63,340 nucleotides of DNA from Novosphingobium sp. Chol11 (lineage in GTDB: Bacteria > Pseudomonadota > Alphaproteobacteria > Sphingomonadales > Sphingomonadaceae), in NCBI GenBank assembly GCA_945906105.1, contig CAMDQO010000015.1, positions 1-63,340 on the forward strand. Reading direction: 5' to 3'. Below the pieces are notes generated by a model, which saw only the letters and a list, made by a program, of their open reading frames with translations, was not told where the DNA came from and searched no databases. The number at the start of each line of letters is the position of its first letter. The stretch's first letter is position 1. The translations under genes were made by a program, and so were the position numbers. Below are positions 1 through 8,589 of the stretch, piece after piece.

Positions 1-819
1 GTCGGCAAAGGAGAAGCCGATCGATATCAAAAGCGTATCTTCGGTCGCTAGGAAGTTGCGAAGCCGGTCGAGCAGTGCGGCATAGGGCGCTTTCTGGGTC
101 TGATCATATTTGAGGTGCTCGGGGAAGATCAGATGGGTGGCATCGCTCTGACCGGTTCGGATAACCTCACCTTGCGCGTTCGCCTTCCACCCGAGCGAAC
201 CGTGCAGCTTCCAAAGACGCGTCCATCGCGTGGACAATTGATCGCCCGCGACCGATGCCGGATCGAAGAAGGCTTCGCGCGCGCCGGCGAACCCATCAAA
301 ATACGGCGCCTTCACACGCTCGAACGCTTCTTCGAACAGGAGGTCATAGTTGGTGGTGAATATCTCGACGGCATGTTCACGAGGCGTGCCAGTGATCCAG
401 CTGACCAGCTCGCTATATGGCGATGGGCGAGACGGGAGGCTCACATTGACCCTTTTGCCGATCTCCGCGCAGATCGCCTCAGCCATCGCCTTGTATCCTG
501 GTCCATCAAGGCCGTGGACCTGAGTGGTCCCGATGACACTGCTCAGCGCGCGGATTCGTGACAGCAACGTCTCAATGTCGGACTTCGCCAAATCGGCTTG
601 CAGGCCCGTGATCTGAGCGTGGTAGGTTGGCTTGATCGCGTCTAGAACCTGTGTTGTCAGGCCCACTACTGCGGGAATGAGCGGGCGACTGCCGTCCTCT
701 CGCTCCATTCCAGCCGGGGCGCCAGCGCCGACAAGCAGGCCAATCCGTTTACGCCCCTGCGCGATGATCTTGCGCAAAGCCGCCATATATTGATCGGGAT
801 TGTGAAAGCTGACGCTCAA
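1..819 (-). CDS. SIR2-family protein, probable defence NADase (C-terminus beyond the window)
   Basis: This open frame runs from a TTG at 819 off the left edge (273 codons seen). Visible SIR2-fold features are a glycine-rich nucleotide-binding stretch (RIGLLVGAGAP, residues 25-35), TTNYDLLFEEAF near 155-166 and LHGS with a likely catalytic His near 206, followed by a LLLSIGFSFAD segment. These match the SIR2/SIR2-like domains used as NAD-degrading effectors in anti-phage systems such as Thoeris, DSR and SIR2-HerA; protein deacetylase function is less likely because the usual four zinc cysteines are absent. The TTG has GGGGA six bases upstream and an in-frame stop 15 bases upstream; the internal ATG at residue 12 is the alternative. 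Any partner gene would lie to the left, outside the window, so the system type cannot be named. Confidence 0.8.
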   Translation of the reverse strand, partial: MSVSFHNPDQYMAALRKIIAQGRKRIGLLVGAGAPAGMEREDGSRPLIPAVVGLTTQVLDAIKPTYHAQITGLQADLAKSDIETLLSRIRALSSVIGTTQVHGLDGPGYKAMAEAICAEIGKRVNVSLPSRPSPYSELVSWITGTPREHAVEIFTTNYDLLFEEAFERVKAPYFDGFAGAREAFFDPASVAGDQLSTRWTRLWKLHGSLGWKANAQGEVIRTGQSDATHLIFPEHLKYDQTQKAPYAALLDRLRNFLATEDTLLISIGFSFAD

Positions 820-1503
820 GATTATTCCCCGTTACCACTCGACGTGTCGAGAACGCCGGCACACACACCCCTAAGGGTAGGGTGTAACGAGATTACGGCG
901 AACTTCAACGCGATTAGAAGATCAGAAAATTGAAGTCGCGCAACGGGTCGTCGATAATAAGCTGAATGTCGTATTCTTTGGCATTGCGACCACTCTATTT
1001 CAGGCAGCGCCGCCGAACGAATAATCGGAGGCACCAAATAGCAGAGATCGGCCTAAAGCAGACATGGGATTGAGAGGCTGAACGAACGGCAGTTTACCGC
1101 GATTCCGCCCCCGTAACTGGACTGTCCGGATCGTCCCCAAAGGCGACGAAAGCGGAATTTCTGAAAGGTCCAACAACCCAGCGGTTCCAGATGGCGTTTT
1201 CTCGCCCGACTGGTCGTCCGGTTTCAGATAGCGCTCATTTACCATTGAACGGCGTCGATTAGGCGCGAAGCCTTCGTAGAAATCCCTCCAAACAGCGATT
1301 TTCAACCGACGGGCAGGAACGGCTCAATACGCCTATCGGTGCCCGAATCTCTCTCTGCCATTGATCAAAAATAATGAGAAAGCGGTGGTCTCAAGTCGCC
1401 AACTTTCGAGCTAACCCGCAAAAAGTTCTACACAGTTCCTGCACAGGTCAAAAATGGTCTATTTTTCTTTATTATATCAGCGACTTACAAGTCGCCGATA
1501 TAA
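820..1503. other. gene-poor stretch between SIR2 gene and tRNA-Pro
   Basis: I find no convincing complete gene in these 684 bases. On the minus strand, positions about 914-985 read as a coding-like tail (ending KEYDIQLIIDDPLRDFNFLIF then TAA) that is closed by a stop just upstream, so it may be the remnant of a lost gene. A 101-codon minus frame at 1000-1305 has no recognisable motif and no clear ribosome site. The right end (1370-1503) is AT-rich compared with the rest of the window. Confidence 0.5.
1472..1503 (-). repeat. near-perfect 15-bp inverted repeat abutting tRNA-Pro 3' end
   Basis: TTATATCAGCGACTT (1472-1486) and AAGTCGCCGATATAA (1489-1503) form an inverted repeat with a two-base loop and one mismatch. 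In minus-strand RNA the mismatch becomes a G-U pair, giving a full 15-bp stem directly after the CCA of tRNA-Pro. No U-tract follows, so a classical terminator is doubtful. It could be a 3' processing signal or part of an integration site. Confidence 0.6.
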
Positions 1504-1580
1504 TGGTCGGGGAAAGAGGATTCGAACCTCCGGCCCCTGCCTCCCGAAGACAGTGCTCTACCAGGCTGAGCTATTCCCCG
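1504..1580 (-). tRNA. tRNA-Pro (anticodon CGG)
   Basis: The reverse strand folds as a 77-nt tRNA with acceptor CGGGGAA/TTCCCCG, D arm GCTCAGCCTGGTAGAGC, anticodon loop TTCGGGA (anticodon CGG), a T loop TTCGAAT, discriminator A and an encoded CCA. The C1-G72 pair is typical of bacterial proline tRNAs. Its 3' end points toward the SIR2-bearing left edge, the orientation expected if it served as an integration target. Confidence 0.95.
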
Positions 1581-1692
1581 ACCGATCGTTCACCCCCATG
1601 AGTTACGAAAACATGGGGGCGAGGCAGGAGCGCGCCTATAATGAGGCAATCGCGGGGTGGCAAGCTGGCAATCTCATCGCTAGCATTGCGCT

Positions 1693-2667
1693 ATGCCAAC
1701 AGCCCTTCTGCATCCCGATTCTCTAACCCGGACCGATCCGTCGGAACGCCATTGGGAGTGGCAATACCTTGATCTGATGCGCAGCATATGGGAACAAGGA
1801 AACGAGCGTGTCGATCGTACAGGTGTTGGCACCCGCTCGCTGTTCGGAGCACAAATTGGCTTTGATCTGTCTGATGGCTTGATGCCATTGCTCACCACGA
1901 AGCGCGTCTATTGGAAAACAGCCAGTCGTGAGATGCTGTGGTTCCTCACCGGCGACACCAATATCAGCAAACTCTGCGCCCAGGGCGTTGAAATCTGGAC
2001 GGACTGGCCGCTTGAACGCTTTCGGCGCGAGAGTGGTGAGGAAATCAGTCGCGCTGATTTTTCTGCGCGCATAGTGGCTGATGAAGCGTTTGCCGCGCGT
2101 TGGGGCGATCTTGGCCCGGTCTATGGTAAGCAATGGGTGGATTGGCCGGTCTATGAACCAGCAGGCGACGGGCTATTTCGCCTGCGCTCTCAGGGGGTGA
2201 ATCAAGTGGCTGAGGTTGTGGAAAGTCTTCGCCACAATCCGGGCAGTCGTCGTCATATCATTGAGGGCTGGAATGTTGCTGAATTGCCAGCGATGGCCCT
2301 GCCGCCCTGCCACAAAACCTATCAGTTTCATGTGTCAGAGGGGCGCCTGTCTGGCCTGCTGTACCAGCGCAGCTGTGATCTGGGACTGGGGTTTGCCTTC
2401 AACATGTGGTCGCTCGCATTGCTCACCCGGATGCTGGCGCAGCAATGTGATCTTGAACCCGGCGAGGTGGTCTGGATGGGCGGCGATGTGCATCTCTATC
2501 TCAATCACGCGGAATTGGTGGAGGAGCAGCTATCGCGCGTTCCATCGGGTGAGGCGCGGCTTGAGATTTCCAGACGGCCCAGATCGATCTTTGACTATCG
2601 CATCGAAGACTTAGCTGTTGAGGGTTATGCCCCGCAAGCGCACATTGCCGCACCGGTTGCAGTTTAG
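1693..2667 (+). CDS. thyA: thymidylate synthase
   Basis: ThyA makes dTMP from dUMP with methylene-tetrahydrofolate as methyl donor and reductant. The 324-residue protein carries DRTGVGTRSLFG (41-52), the catalytic cysteine in ALPPCHKTYQF (Cys about 206), RSCDLGLGFAFN for dUMP binding and the C-terminal hydrophobic tail IAAPVAV. It has about 20 extra N-terminal residues relative to E. coli and an insert around residues 100-160 like the longer Lactobacillus-type enzymes. It stands alone after tRNA-Pro; the bkd promoter begins one base after its stop codon. The product links folate use to the 5-formyl-THF cyclo-ligase gene further right. Confidence 0.97.
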   Translation: MPTALLHPDSLTRTDPSERHWEWQYLDLMRSIWEQGNERVDRTGVGTRSLFGAQIGFDLSDGLMPLLTTKRVYWKTASREMLWFLTGDTNISKLCAQGVEIWTDWPLERFRRESGEEISRADFSARIVADEAFAARWGDLGPVYGKQWVDWPVYEPAGDGLFRLRSQGVNQVAEVVESLRHNPGSRRHIIEGWNVAELPAMALPPCHKTYQFHVSEGRLSGLLYQRSCDLGLGFAFNMWSLALLTRMLAQQCDLEPGEVVWMGGDVHLYLNHAELVEEQLSRVPSGEARLEISRRPRSIFDYRIEDLAVEGYAPQAHIAAPVAV

Positions 2668-2696
2668 TTGACGATGAAACGAGTTTGAAATAATAT
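2668..2696 (+). promoter_or_regulatory. sigma-70-type promoter for the bkd operon
   Basis: TTGACG (2668-2673), a 17-base spacer and TAATAT (2691-2696) are close to the housekeeping consensus. Transcription would start near 2703, which favours the ATG at 2762 over the upstream ATG at 2714 as the start of the first bkd gene. Confidence 0.7.
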
Positions 2697-2761
2697 AACC
2701 CAGTCGTATAAGAATGCTTCGCAGCCGGTTTTCGGCTGACAGGCAGCTGGAGAGCTGGAAT

Positions 2762-4057
2762 ATGGCTGAAAGCCGCAAACCACTGGGCAAGCGTGGCAAC
2801 TTGCCGCCGCTCGAACTTTATGTTCCCGAGCCGAAGTTCCGTCCCGGTGACAAGGCTGATTTCACTTATATCGATGCTCCACCTGCAGGCGCACAGGCGC
2901 GGCCGGATGAGGGGTGCGCGGCGATTGAAACCAGCGCCTTGTGCTATGATCTGGTCCGAGTCCTGGATGACGATCATCGCGCCGTCGGCCCGTGGGATCC
3001 CAAGCTTGATCCGGACACATTGCGCCAGATGCTGCGGACGATGGCGCTGACCCGCGCTTTTGATGAACGGATGTATCGCGGCCAGCGGCAGGGCAAGACC
3101 AGTTTCTACATGAAATGCACCGGCGAGGAGGCGACCAGCGTTGCCGCAGCCTATGCACTCGCCAGTGATGACATGGTGTTCCCCAGCTATCGTCAGCAGG
3201 GCATCCTGCTGGCTCGCGGCTATCCATTGATCGAGATGATCAATCAGATCTATTCCAATCGCGGCGACAAGCTGAAAGGGCGCCAACTGCCTATCATGTA
3301 TTCGGCGCGCGATTTCAGCTTCTTCACGATCAGCGGCAACCTTGCCACGCAATATCCACAAGCAGTTGGCTGGGCGATGGCCAGTGCCAGCCGGGGCGAT
3401 ACGCGGATCGCTGCCAGCTGGATTGGCGAAGGATCGACCGCTGAGGGCGATTTCCACGCAGCGCTGACTTTTGCCACCGTTTATAACGCCCCGGTCGTGT
3501 TTAATGTGGTCAACAACCAATGGGCGATCTCCAGCTTTTCAGGTTTCGCCGGGGCTGAGCGCACCACCTTTGCTGCGCGTGCGATCGGCTATGGTGTCGC
3601 CGGACTGCGCGTTGACGGGAATGATGCACTGGCGGTCTATGCGGCGACGCAATGGGCAGCCAATCGCGCCCGCTCCAATCAGGGACCCAGCCTGATCGAG
3701 CATTTCACCTATCGCGTTGAAGGCCATTCAACCTCTGATGATCCAGGTCAGTATCGCTCAGCGCGCGAGGCTGAGGAATGGCCGTTGGGCGATCCGATCA
3801 TGCGATTGAAGCGCCATCTGATCACATTGGGCGAATGGTCTGAGGACCAGCACGAGGCGATGGATCGTGAACTGGCTGAGCAGGTCAAGGCTGCGACCAA
3901 GGAGGCCGAAAAGAACGGTATTCTTGGGCATGGATTGCATCATCCGTTCCACACCATGTTCGAAGACGTTTATGAGGAATTGCCCTGGCACCTTGAGGAA
4001 CAGGCCGAGCAGGCGATCCGTGAAAGACGAACCAAGTGGCCGGAGTGGAAGGAATGA
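2762..4057 (+). CDS. bkdA1: branched-chain 2-oxoacid dehydrogenase E1 subunit alpha
   Basis: This is the thiamine-diphosphate-binding alpha half of the E1 component that decarboxylates the 2-oxoacids of valine, leucine and isoleucine. The TPP region is visible as IGEGSTAEGDFHAAL followed by NNQWAIS (about residues 219-258), and the C-terminal phosphorylation-loop-like stretch EGHSTSDDPGQYR is typical of BCKDH rather than pyruvate dehydrogenase. I choose the ATG at 2762 (431 residues) because GGAGA lies 8 bases upstream and the mapped promoter puts the 2714 ATG almost at the transcript start. The stop overlaps the E1 beta start as ATGA. Confidence 0.93.
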   Translation: MAESRKPLGKRGNLPPLELYVPEPKFRPGDKADFTYIDAPPAGAQARPDEGCAAIETSALCYDLVRVLDDDHRAVGPWDPKLDPDTLRQMLRTMALTRAFDERMYRGQRQGKTSFYMKCTGEEATSVAAAYALASDDMVFPSYRQQGILLARGYPLIEMINQIYSNRGDKLKGRQLPIMYSARDFSFFTISGNLATQYPQAVGWAMASASRGDTRIAASWIGEGSTAEGDFHAALTFATVYNAPVVFNVVNNQWAISSFSGFAGAERTTFAARAIGYGVAGLRVDGNDALAVYAATQWAANRARSNQGPSLIEHFTYRVEGHSTSDDPGQYRSAREAEEWPLGDPIMRLKRHLITLGEWSEDQHEAMDRELAEQVKAATKEAEKNGILGHGLHHPFHTMFEDVYEELPWHLEEQAEQAIRERRTKWPEWKE

Positions 4058-5112
4058 CACAGGAAGAATCCCCCGTATCGCTCCACGATGCGCCGACCCG
4101 CAGGCTCAACATGATCGAAGCGATCAACGATGCGCTCGACATCATGATGGCGCGTGATCCCGATGTCATCATCATGGGCGAGGATGTCGGCTATTTCGGC
4201 GGTGTGTTCCGCGCGACGGCTGGACTACAAAAAAAATACGGCAAGACCCGCGTTTTCGATACACCAATCAACGAATGCGGCATCATCGGCGCGGCAGTGG
4301 GGATGGGGGCCTATGGGCTGCGTCCAGTGCCGGAGATCCAGTTTGCGGACTATATCTATCCCGGCCTCGATCAGTTGATCAGCGAAGCGGCGCGGCTGCG
4401 TTATCGCTCAGCGGGTGAATTCATTGCCCCGCTGACAGTGCGCTCGCCCTTTGGCGGCGGTATTTTTGGCGGTCAGACCCACAGCCAGAGCCCCGAGGCC
4501 TTGTTCACCCATGTTGCGGGCCTCAAGACGGTTATCCCCGCCACGCCGCACGATGCCAAGGGGCTGCTGATCGCGGCTATTGAAGATAACGACCCGGTGA
4601 TCTTTTTTGAGCCCAAGCGCATCTATAACGGGCCGTTCGATGGCTATTATGACAAGCCGGTAAAGCCGTGGAATACGCACGATGATAGCGTCGTTCCCGA
4701 AGGTTATTACAAAATCCCACTGGGCAAGGCGCGGGTGGTGCGTGAGGGGGAGGCGCTTACGGTGCTGGCCTATGGCACCATGGTTCATGTCGCCACTGCG
4801 GTCTGCGCCGAAAAAGGCGTCGATGCAGAAATCATCGACCTCAGAACGCTCGTTCCTATCGACATAGAGACTGTGGAAAAGTCTGTGCAAAAGACCGGCA
4901 GATGTATGGTCGTCCATGAGGCGACGCGGACATCGGGCTTTGGTGCAGAACTCTCAGCACTGGTGCAGGAACGCTGTTTCTATCATCTTGAGGCACCGAT
5001 CGAGCGGGTAACCGGTTTTGACACCCCCTATCCGCATAGCCTTGAATGGGCATATTTCCCGGGTCCTGTCCGCATCGGCGAGGCTCTGGACCGTTTGCTG
5101 GGAGGCAAGTGA
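4054..5112 (+). CDS. bkdA2: branched-chain 2-oxoacid dehydrogenase E1 subunit beta
   Basis: The 352-residue beta subunit completes the E1 heterotetramer. Characteristic stretches are MGEDVGYFGGVFRAT, DTPINECGIIGAAVGMG, RSPFGGGIFGGQTHSQSPEA and the C-terminal transketolase domain with IIDLRTLVPID and VVHEATRTSGFGAE. The ATG at 4054 overlaps the E1 alpha stop and follows GGAAGGA, so translational coupling is likely; an in-frame ATG at 4036 would be inside the upstream gene and has no ribosome site. The stop codon overlaps the E2 start. Confidence 0.95.
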   Translation: MTQEESPVSLHDAPTRRLNMIEAINDALDIMMARDPDVIIMGEDVGYFGGVFRATAGLQKKYGKTRVFDTPINECGIIGAAVGMGAYGLRPVPEIQFADYIYPGLDQLISEAARLRYRSAGEFIAPLTVRSPFGGGIFGGQTHSQSPEALFTHVAGLKTVIPATPHDAKGLLIAAIEDNDPVIFFEPKRIYNGPFDGYYDKPVKPWNTHDDSVVPEGYYKIPLGKARVVREGEALTVLAYGTMVHVATAVCAEKGVDAEIIDLRTLVPIDIETVEKSVQKTGRCMVVHEATRTSGFGAELSALVQERCFYHLEAPIERVTGFDTPYPHSLEWAYFPGPVRIGEALDRLLGGK

Positions 5113-6389
5113 TGGGCCGCTATACATTCCGCCTGCCTGATATCGGCGAAGGCATCGCCGAGGCCGAAATCGTCGCCTGGCACGTCAAAGTTGGCGACAG
5201 GATCGAGGAAGACGGCCGCATTGCCGACATGATGACCGACAAGGCCACGGTTGAAATGGAAAGCCCTGTGGCCGGGACGGTGATCGAGGTTGCAGGCGAT
5301 GTTGGCGATGTGGTGGCCATCGGCGCGGCGCTGGTGGTTATCGAGATTGAAGGCGAGGGCAGCGAAGGTGCTTCAACAAGCTCGGGACGAGTGGATGTTG
5401 TGCCTGAACCGGTTGTTGTTGTCGCACCTGAACCAAGTCCGGCGCCAACTCCCCCACCAACCTCTAAAGTCCACCAAGCTACGCCGCCCAAGCCACCGAC
5501 CCCACAGATCTCACACGCCAAAGTCCTTGCCAGCCCTGCTGTTCGCTCCCGTGCAGCCGAACTTGGTATTGATCTTGCCGATGTTCGCGCGGCTGAAGAT
5601 GGCCGCCTGCGCCATGCTGATCTTGATGCCTTCCTCGCCTATAACGCGGGGGGAGGCTATCGCGCGCCCGGCCTGAAAGGGCAGGATCAGCAGATTCGCG
5701 TCATTGGTTTGCGCCGTCGGATTGCCGAGAACATGGCTGCTTCAAAGCGCAATATTCCGCACTTTTCCTATGTCGAGGAATGTGATGTCACGGCGCTGGA
5801 AACCATGCGGGCGCAGCTTAATGAGCATCGGGGAGACAAGCCGAAGCTTACTCCGCTGCCGCTGCTGATTACCGCGATGTGCAAGGTTTTACCTGATTTT
5901 CCAATGATTAACGCGCGCTATGATGATGAGGCGGGGGTGGTCACGCGTTACGCCGCAGTCCACCTTGGCATAGCAGCGCAAACGCCTTCGGGGCTGATGG
6001 TGCCGGTGATCCGCGATGCCCAGAATCGCAATTTGTGGCAACTTGCGGTTGAAATCGGACGCCTTGCGCAAGCCGCTCGCAACGGCACTGCAACGGCAGC
6101 AGAACTGACTGGCTCGACCCTTACAATCACCTCGCTCGGATCGCTCGGAGGCGTTGCCACAACGCCGGTGATCAATCGTCCCGAAGTTGCCATCATCGGC
6201 CCCAATCGGATTATCGAACGACCGATGTTCGTGTCAGACGGCATGGGCGGCGAGCGGATCGAAAAGCGCAAGCTGATGAACATCTCGATCAGCTGCGATC
6301 ACCGTGTGGTTGACGGATTTGATGCGGCGAGCTTTGTTCAGGCCGTGCGCAAACTGCTCGAAACGCCGGTGCTGTTGCTGACTGACTAA
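5112..6389 (+). CDS. bkdB: branched-chain 2-oxoacid dehydrogenase E2, dihydrolipoyl acyltransferase
   Basis: E2 carries the acyl group on a lipoyl arm and transfers it to CoA. Domains in order: one lipoyl domain (1-80, lipoyl lysine at about 44 in TDKATVEM), a Pro/Ala/Thr-rich linker (about 95-135), an E3-binding domain (ASPAVRSRAAELGIDL, about 137-170) and the catalytic domain, with the active-site HRVVDGFDAASF near residue 397. The start at 5112 follows GGAGG and overlaps the E1 beta stop. No lipoamide dehydrogenase (E3) gene follows; it must be shared or encoded elsewhere. Confidence 0.95.
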   Translation: MGRYTFRLPDIGEGIAEAEIVAWHVKVGDRIEEDGRIADMMTDKATVEMESPVAGTVIEVAGDVGDVVAIGAALVVIEIEGEGSEGASTSSGRVDVVPEPVVVVAPEPSPAPTPPPTSKVHQATPPKPPTPQISHAKVLASPAVRSRAAELGIDLADVRAAEDGRLRHADLDAFLAYNAGGGYRAPGLKGQDQQIRVIGLRRRIAENMAASKRNIPHFSYVEECDVTALETMRAQLNEHRGDKPKLTPLPLLITAMCKVLPDFPMINARYDDEAGVVTRYAAVHLGIAAQTPSGLMVPVIRDAQNRNLWQLAVEIGRLAQAARNGTATAAELTGSTLTITSLGSLGGVATTPVINRPEVAIIGPNRIIERPMFVSDGMGGERIEKRKLMNISISCDHRVVDGFDAASFVQAVRKLLETPVLLLTD

Positions 6390-6400
6390 GGGAGGGGGCC

Positions 6401-6991
6401 ATGACACCGGATCCGAGGATTGATGGCTATATCGAAAAAGCCGCACCCTTTGCCCAGCCTATCTTGCATCATTTGCGTGAGCTGATCCATCAAGCCGTTC
6501 CGGGGCTTACAGAGACGTTGAAGTGGTCGATGCCGCACTTCACCCATCAGGGCAAAAACCTCGCCGGACTTGCCGCTTTCAAGGCCCATTGCGCGATGAT
6601 GATTCATGGCGATGGCAGGCAGGGTGACGCCATGGGGCAATATGGCAAGATCACGCAGATGTCCGATCTGCCGAGCGACAATGCGCTGATTGCCAGCCTT
6701 CAGGACGCGAAAGCGCGAATTGAGGAAGCGGGAACGGCACTCAAAAAGAAACCTGCCGCGCAGAAGTTGCCCAAGCCTGAATTGCCAATACCAGCGGAGT
6801 TCGCGGCAGCGCTTGCCAGCAATCCGTCCGCCAAGGCCGCGCTTGATGGTTTTGCCCCATCACACCGGCGCGAATATGTTGATTGGATCACAGAAGCCAA
6901 GCGTGATGACACGCGTGCCAAACGCATTGCTCAGGCGATCGAATGGCTCAGCGAGGGCAAAAAGCGCAACTGGAAGTATGAGAACTGCTAA
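6401..6991 (+). CDS. YdeI/OmpD-associated (DUF1801 plus OmdA) family protein
   Basis: The 196-residue protein has an N-terminal DUF1801-type domain (about 15-105, with LRELIHQAVPGLTETLKWSMPHF) and a C-terminal bacteriocin-protection/OmdA-like domain (about 125-190) ending in HRREYVDWITEAKRDDTRAKRIAQAIEWL-type helices. The family is widespread and cytosolic; its biochemical role is not settled. It begins 11 bases after bkdB with GGGAGG as ribosome site and may be cotranscribed, but a link to branched-chain metabolism is not shown. Confidence 0.85.
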   Translation: MTPDPRIDGYIEKAAPFAQPILHHLRELIHQAVPGLTETLKWSMPHFTHQGKNLAGLAAFKAHCAMMIHGDGRQGDAMGQYGKITQMSDLPSDNALIASLQDAKARIEEAGTALKKKPAAQKLPKPELPIPAEFAAALASNPSAKAALDGFAPSHRREYVDWITEAKRDDTRAKRIAQAIEWLSEGKKRNWKYENC

Positions 6992-7004
6992 ATCAGCGCA
7001 CAAT

Positions 7005-7445
7005 TCAGCGCACAATGGCGCTGTAAGCAATCTTGCCTGAAGCCTGGCTTGATATGATCCGCCAGCGGATATGCGTTACATCTTCAGGCGTGGCCAGTCT
7101 CTCGTTGAAACGCAGACTCCCAATCCGGCCCCAGCTTTTACCGCCATCGACCGACACTTCCTCATCCCCATCAGCGCTGCCTTGATAATAGAGACTGCGA
7201 GGCAGGGGATTGCTCAGGGTGAACTGACTGTCAGAGACAGCACGACGCCAAGTCAGGATCGTTACTACCCGGTCGCCCGGTGCCAAACGTGTGGCTGGCT
7301 GCAAAACGCGCGACTGAGCATTGCTGCGCTCGACAAAAACGGCACTGTTCAGGGCAACTGGCGGGCCCGCAAAGGCTGGAAATGTGGACAGGAATGATAT
7401 TCCCAACGCGCTGATAACGCGCACGGTAAAGCCACGATTGGTCAC
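7005..7445 (-). CDS. secreted protein of unknown function
   Basis: I do not recognise the family. From a GTG at 7445 the product is 146 residues, starting with a signal peptide (TNRGFTVRVISALGISFLS then FPAFAG) and continuing as a beta-rich exported domain with paired aromatic and glycine positions (YYQGSADGDEEVSVDGGKSWG). This GTG has GGGGGAA nine bases upstream; in-frame starts at 7487 and 7556 would give an n-region too long for a normal signal peptide. The gene is convergent with the DUF1801 gene (14 bases apart). Confidence 0.65.
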   Translation of the reverse strand: MTNRGFTVRVISALGISFLSTFPAFAGPPVALNSAVFVERSNAQSRVLQPATRLAPGDRVVTILTWRRAVSDSQFTLSNPLPRSLYYQGSADGDEEVSVDGGKSWGRIGSLRFNERLATPEDVTHIRWRIISSQASGKIAYSAIVR

Positions 7446-7634
7446 TTGGATCACTTCCCCCAGTCCGGCCCGAAAGACCGACCCCATGCTTTTCGCAAAT
7501 CGGGACAAAGGAATGGTTAATGGCCGGGTTACGCTGTTTTTTGCAGATGGAGCCAAGCAGTCCTGCGAAGCGGTTGACAGCCCCGGTTTGCTGCCTTAGT
7601 GGCGCGGCTCCCCAAGGGGTGCGAGCCCAGATAC

Positions 7635-7711
<77 letters not shown>

Positions 7712-7752
7712 CTTGGGGATTTTCTGCTCTTTTCAGAAGTCCCGGCGTCTGG

Positions 7753-7971
7753 TCAGACGCTCCAGCGGCCGGTTTCCATCCAGATGAGAAACCGCTTCAA
7801 CGGAAACAACCAGACCACGCCCAGCACAATATAGACCGGCATCTGCGCCAGCGCGGGCCATGCGCCGATCAGATCGGGCACATAACGCGCGATAATAACG
7901 CCATAGGTGATCAGCACGGTCAGCAAACCGAGGATGCCAACGGGTATCCGCCATGTAGGTTCGCTGCGCAT
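7753..7971 (-). CDS. DUF2842 membrane protein
   Basis: A 72-residue protein with two predicted membrane helices (about residues 11-30 and 44-60) separated by a short loop; it matches DUF2842, a small alphaproteobacterial family of unknown function. The ATG at 7971 overlaps the stop of the 5-formyl-THF cyclo-ligase gene (TGATG), so the two are translationally coupled. Confidence 0.8.
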   Translation of the reverse strand: MRSEPTWRIPVGILGLLTVLITYGVIIARYVPDLIGAWPALAQMPVYIVLGVVWLFPLKRFLIWMETGRWSV

Positions 7972-8543
7972 CAATCATCACTCCGGTAGTATCGCGTCGG
8001 TGTTATCACTGCAGCTAGCTTGCGGTCATGGCTCTCACACGGCAACGTATCGAGGCATTGCATGTCCCAGCCAAGCCCGATGGGCATCGTCTGGGGATGA
8101 TTAGACAGCCAGCGATCATAATGCCCGCCACCCTGGCCCAGCCGCGCACCATCAGGGGTAAAGGCGAGCAGCGGCACGATAACGGCGATTGGCACCACTT
8201 CCGCTGAATCATTGGCTGGTTGCGGTCCGTAAGGGCCATCGACAAGGCCATCTGGATCAAACGGATCATGCCAGATGCGAAAACACATCTTTGCTGTGCG
8301 ATCAGCAAACCAGGGCAGGGCGATTGTCCGGCCATTCTCATAGAGCCAGCGGGCATAGCCATGAGTCGGCGCTTCAACGGGTGTTGCGTAATAGAGCCCG
8401 ATTGTGGATCCGGTAGGCAGCAGATCAGCAACCGGCGCTGGCGGGCGCATCAGGATCAGTGCGCGCGTGCTCTGGGGTAGGGCTGCGACATGGTCACGCC
8501 TTGCCGCTCGCATCTTCGCGCGCAAATGCTGCTTCTCATCCAC
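7971..8543 (-). CDS. 5-formyltetrahydrofolate cyclo-ligase
   Basis: This ATP-dependent enzyme converts 5-formyl-THF to 5,10-methenyl-THF, returning stored folate to the one-carbon pool. Recognisable parts are the N-terminal basic helix KMRAARRDH, YYATPVEAPT, and the phosphate/folate-binding end LLAFTPDGARLGQGGGHYDRWL. I take the GTG at 8543 (190 residues, usual family length) because AAAGG lies upstream and because the longer in-frame starts (8582, 8672) would run through the probable 6S RNA gene. Location next to 6S RNA and zapA is a conserved arrangement in proteobacteria. Confidence 0.9.
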   Translation of the reverse strand: MDEKQHLRAKMRAARRDHVAALPQSTRALILMRPPAPVADLLPTGSTIGLYYATPVEAPTHGYARWLYENGRTIALPWFADRTAKMCFRIWHDPFDPDGLVDGPYGPQPANDSAEVVPIAVIVPLLAFTPDGARLGQGGGHYDRWLSNHPQTMPIGLGWDMQCLDTLPCESHDRKLAAVITPTRYYRSDD

Positions 8544-8589
8544 GCGCGGCTGCCTTTGAAGGAAGGGTGACGGGACCACCATGGGCCGT

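Noticed and set aside
115..561. 148-codon plus-strand frame at the left edge
   Set aside because: It is antisense to the SIR2 frame, which has clear motifs over the same bases.
1000..1305. 101-codon minus frame
   Set aside because: No motif, no ribosome site and poor composition; treated as noncoding.
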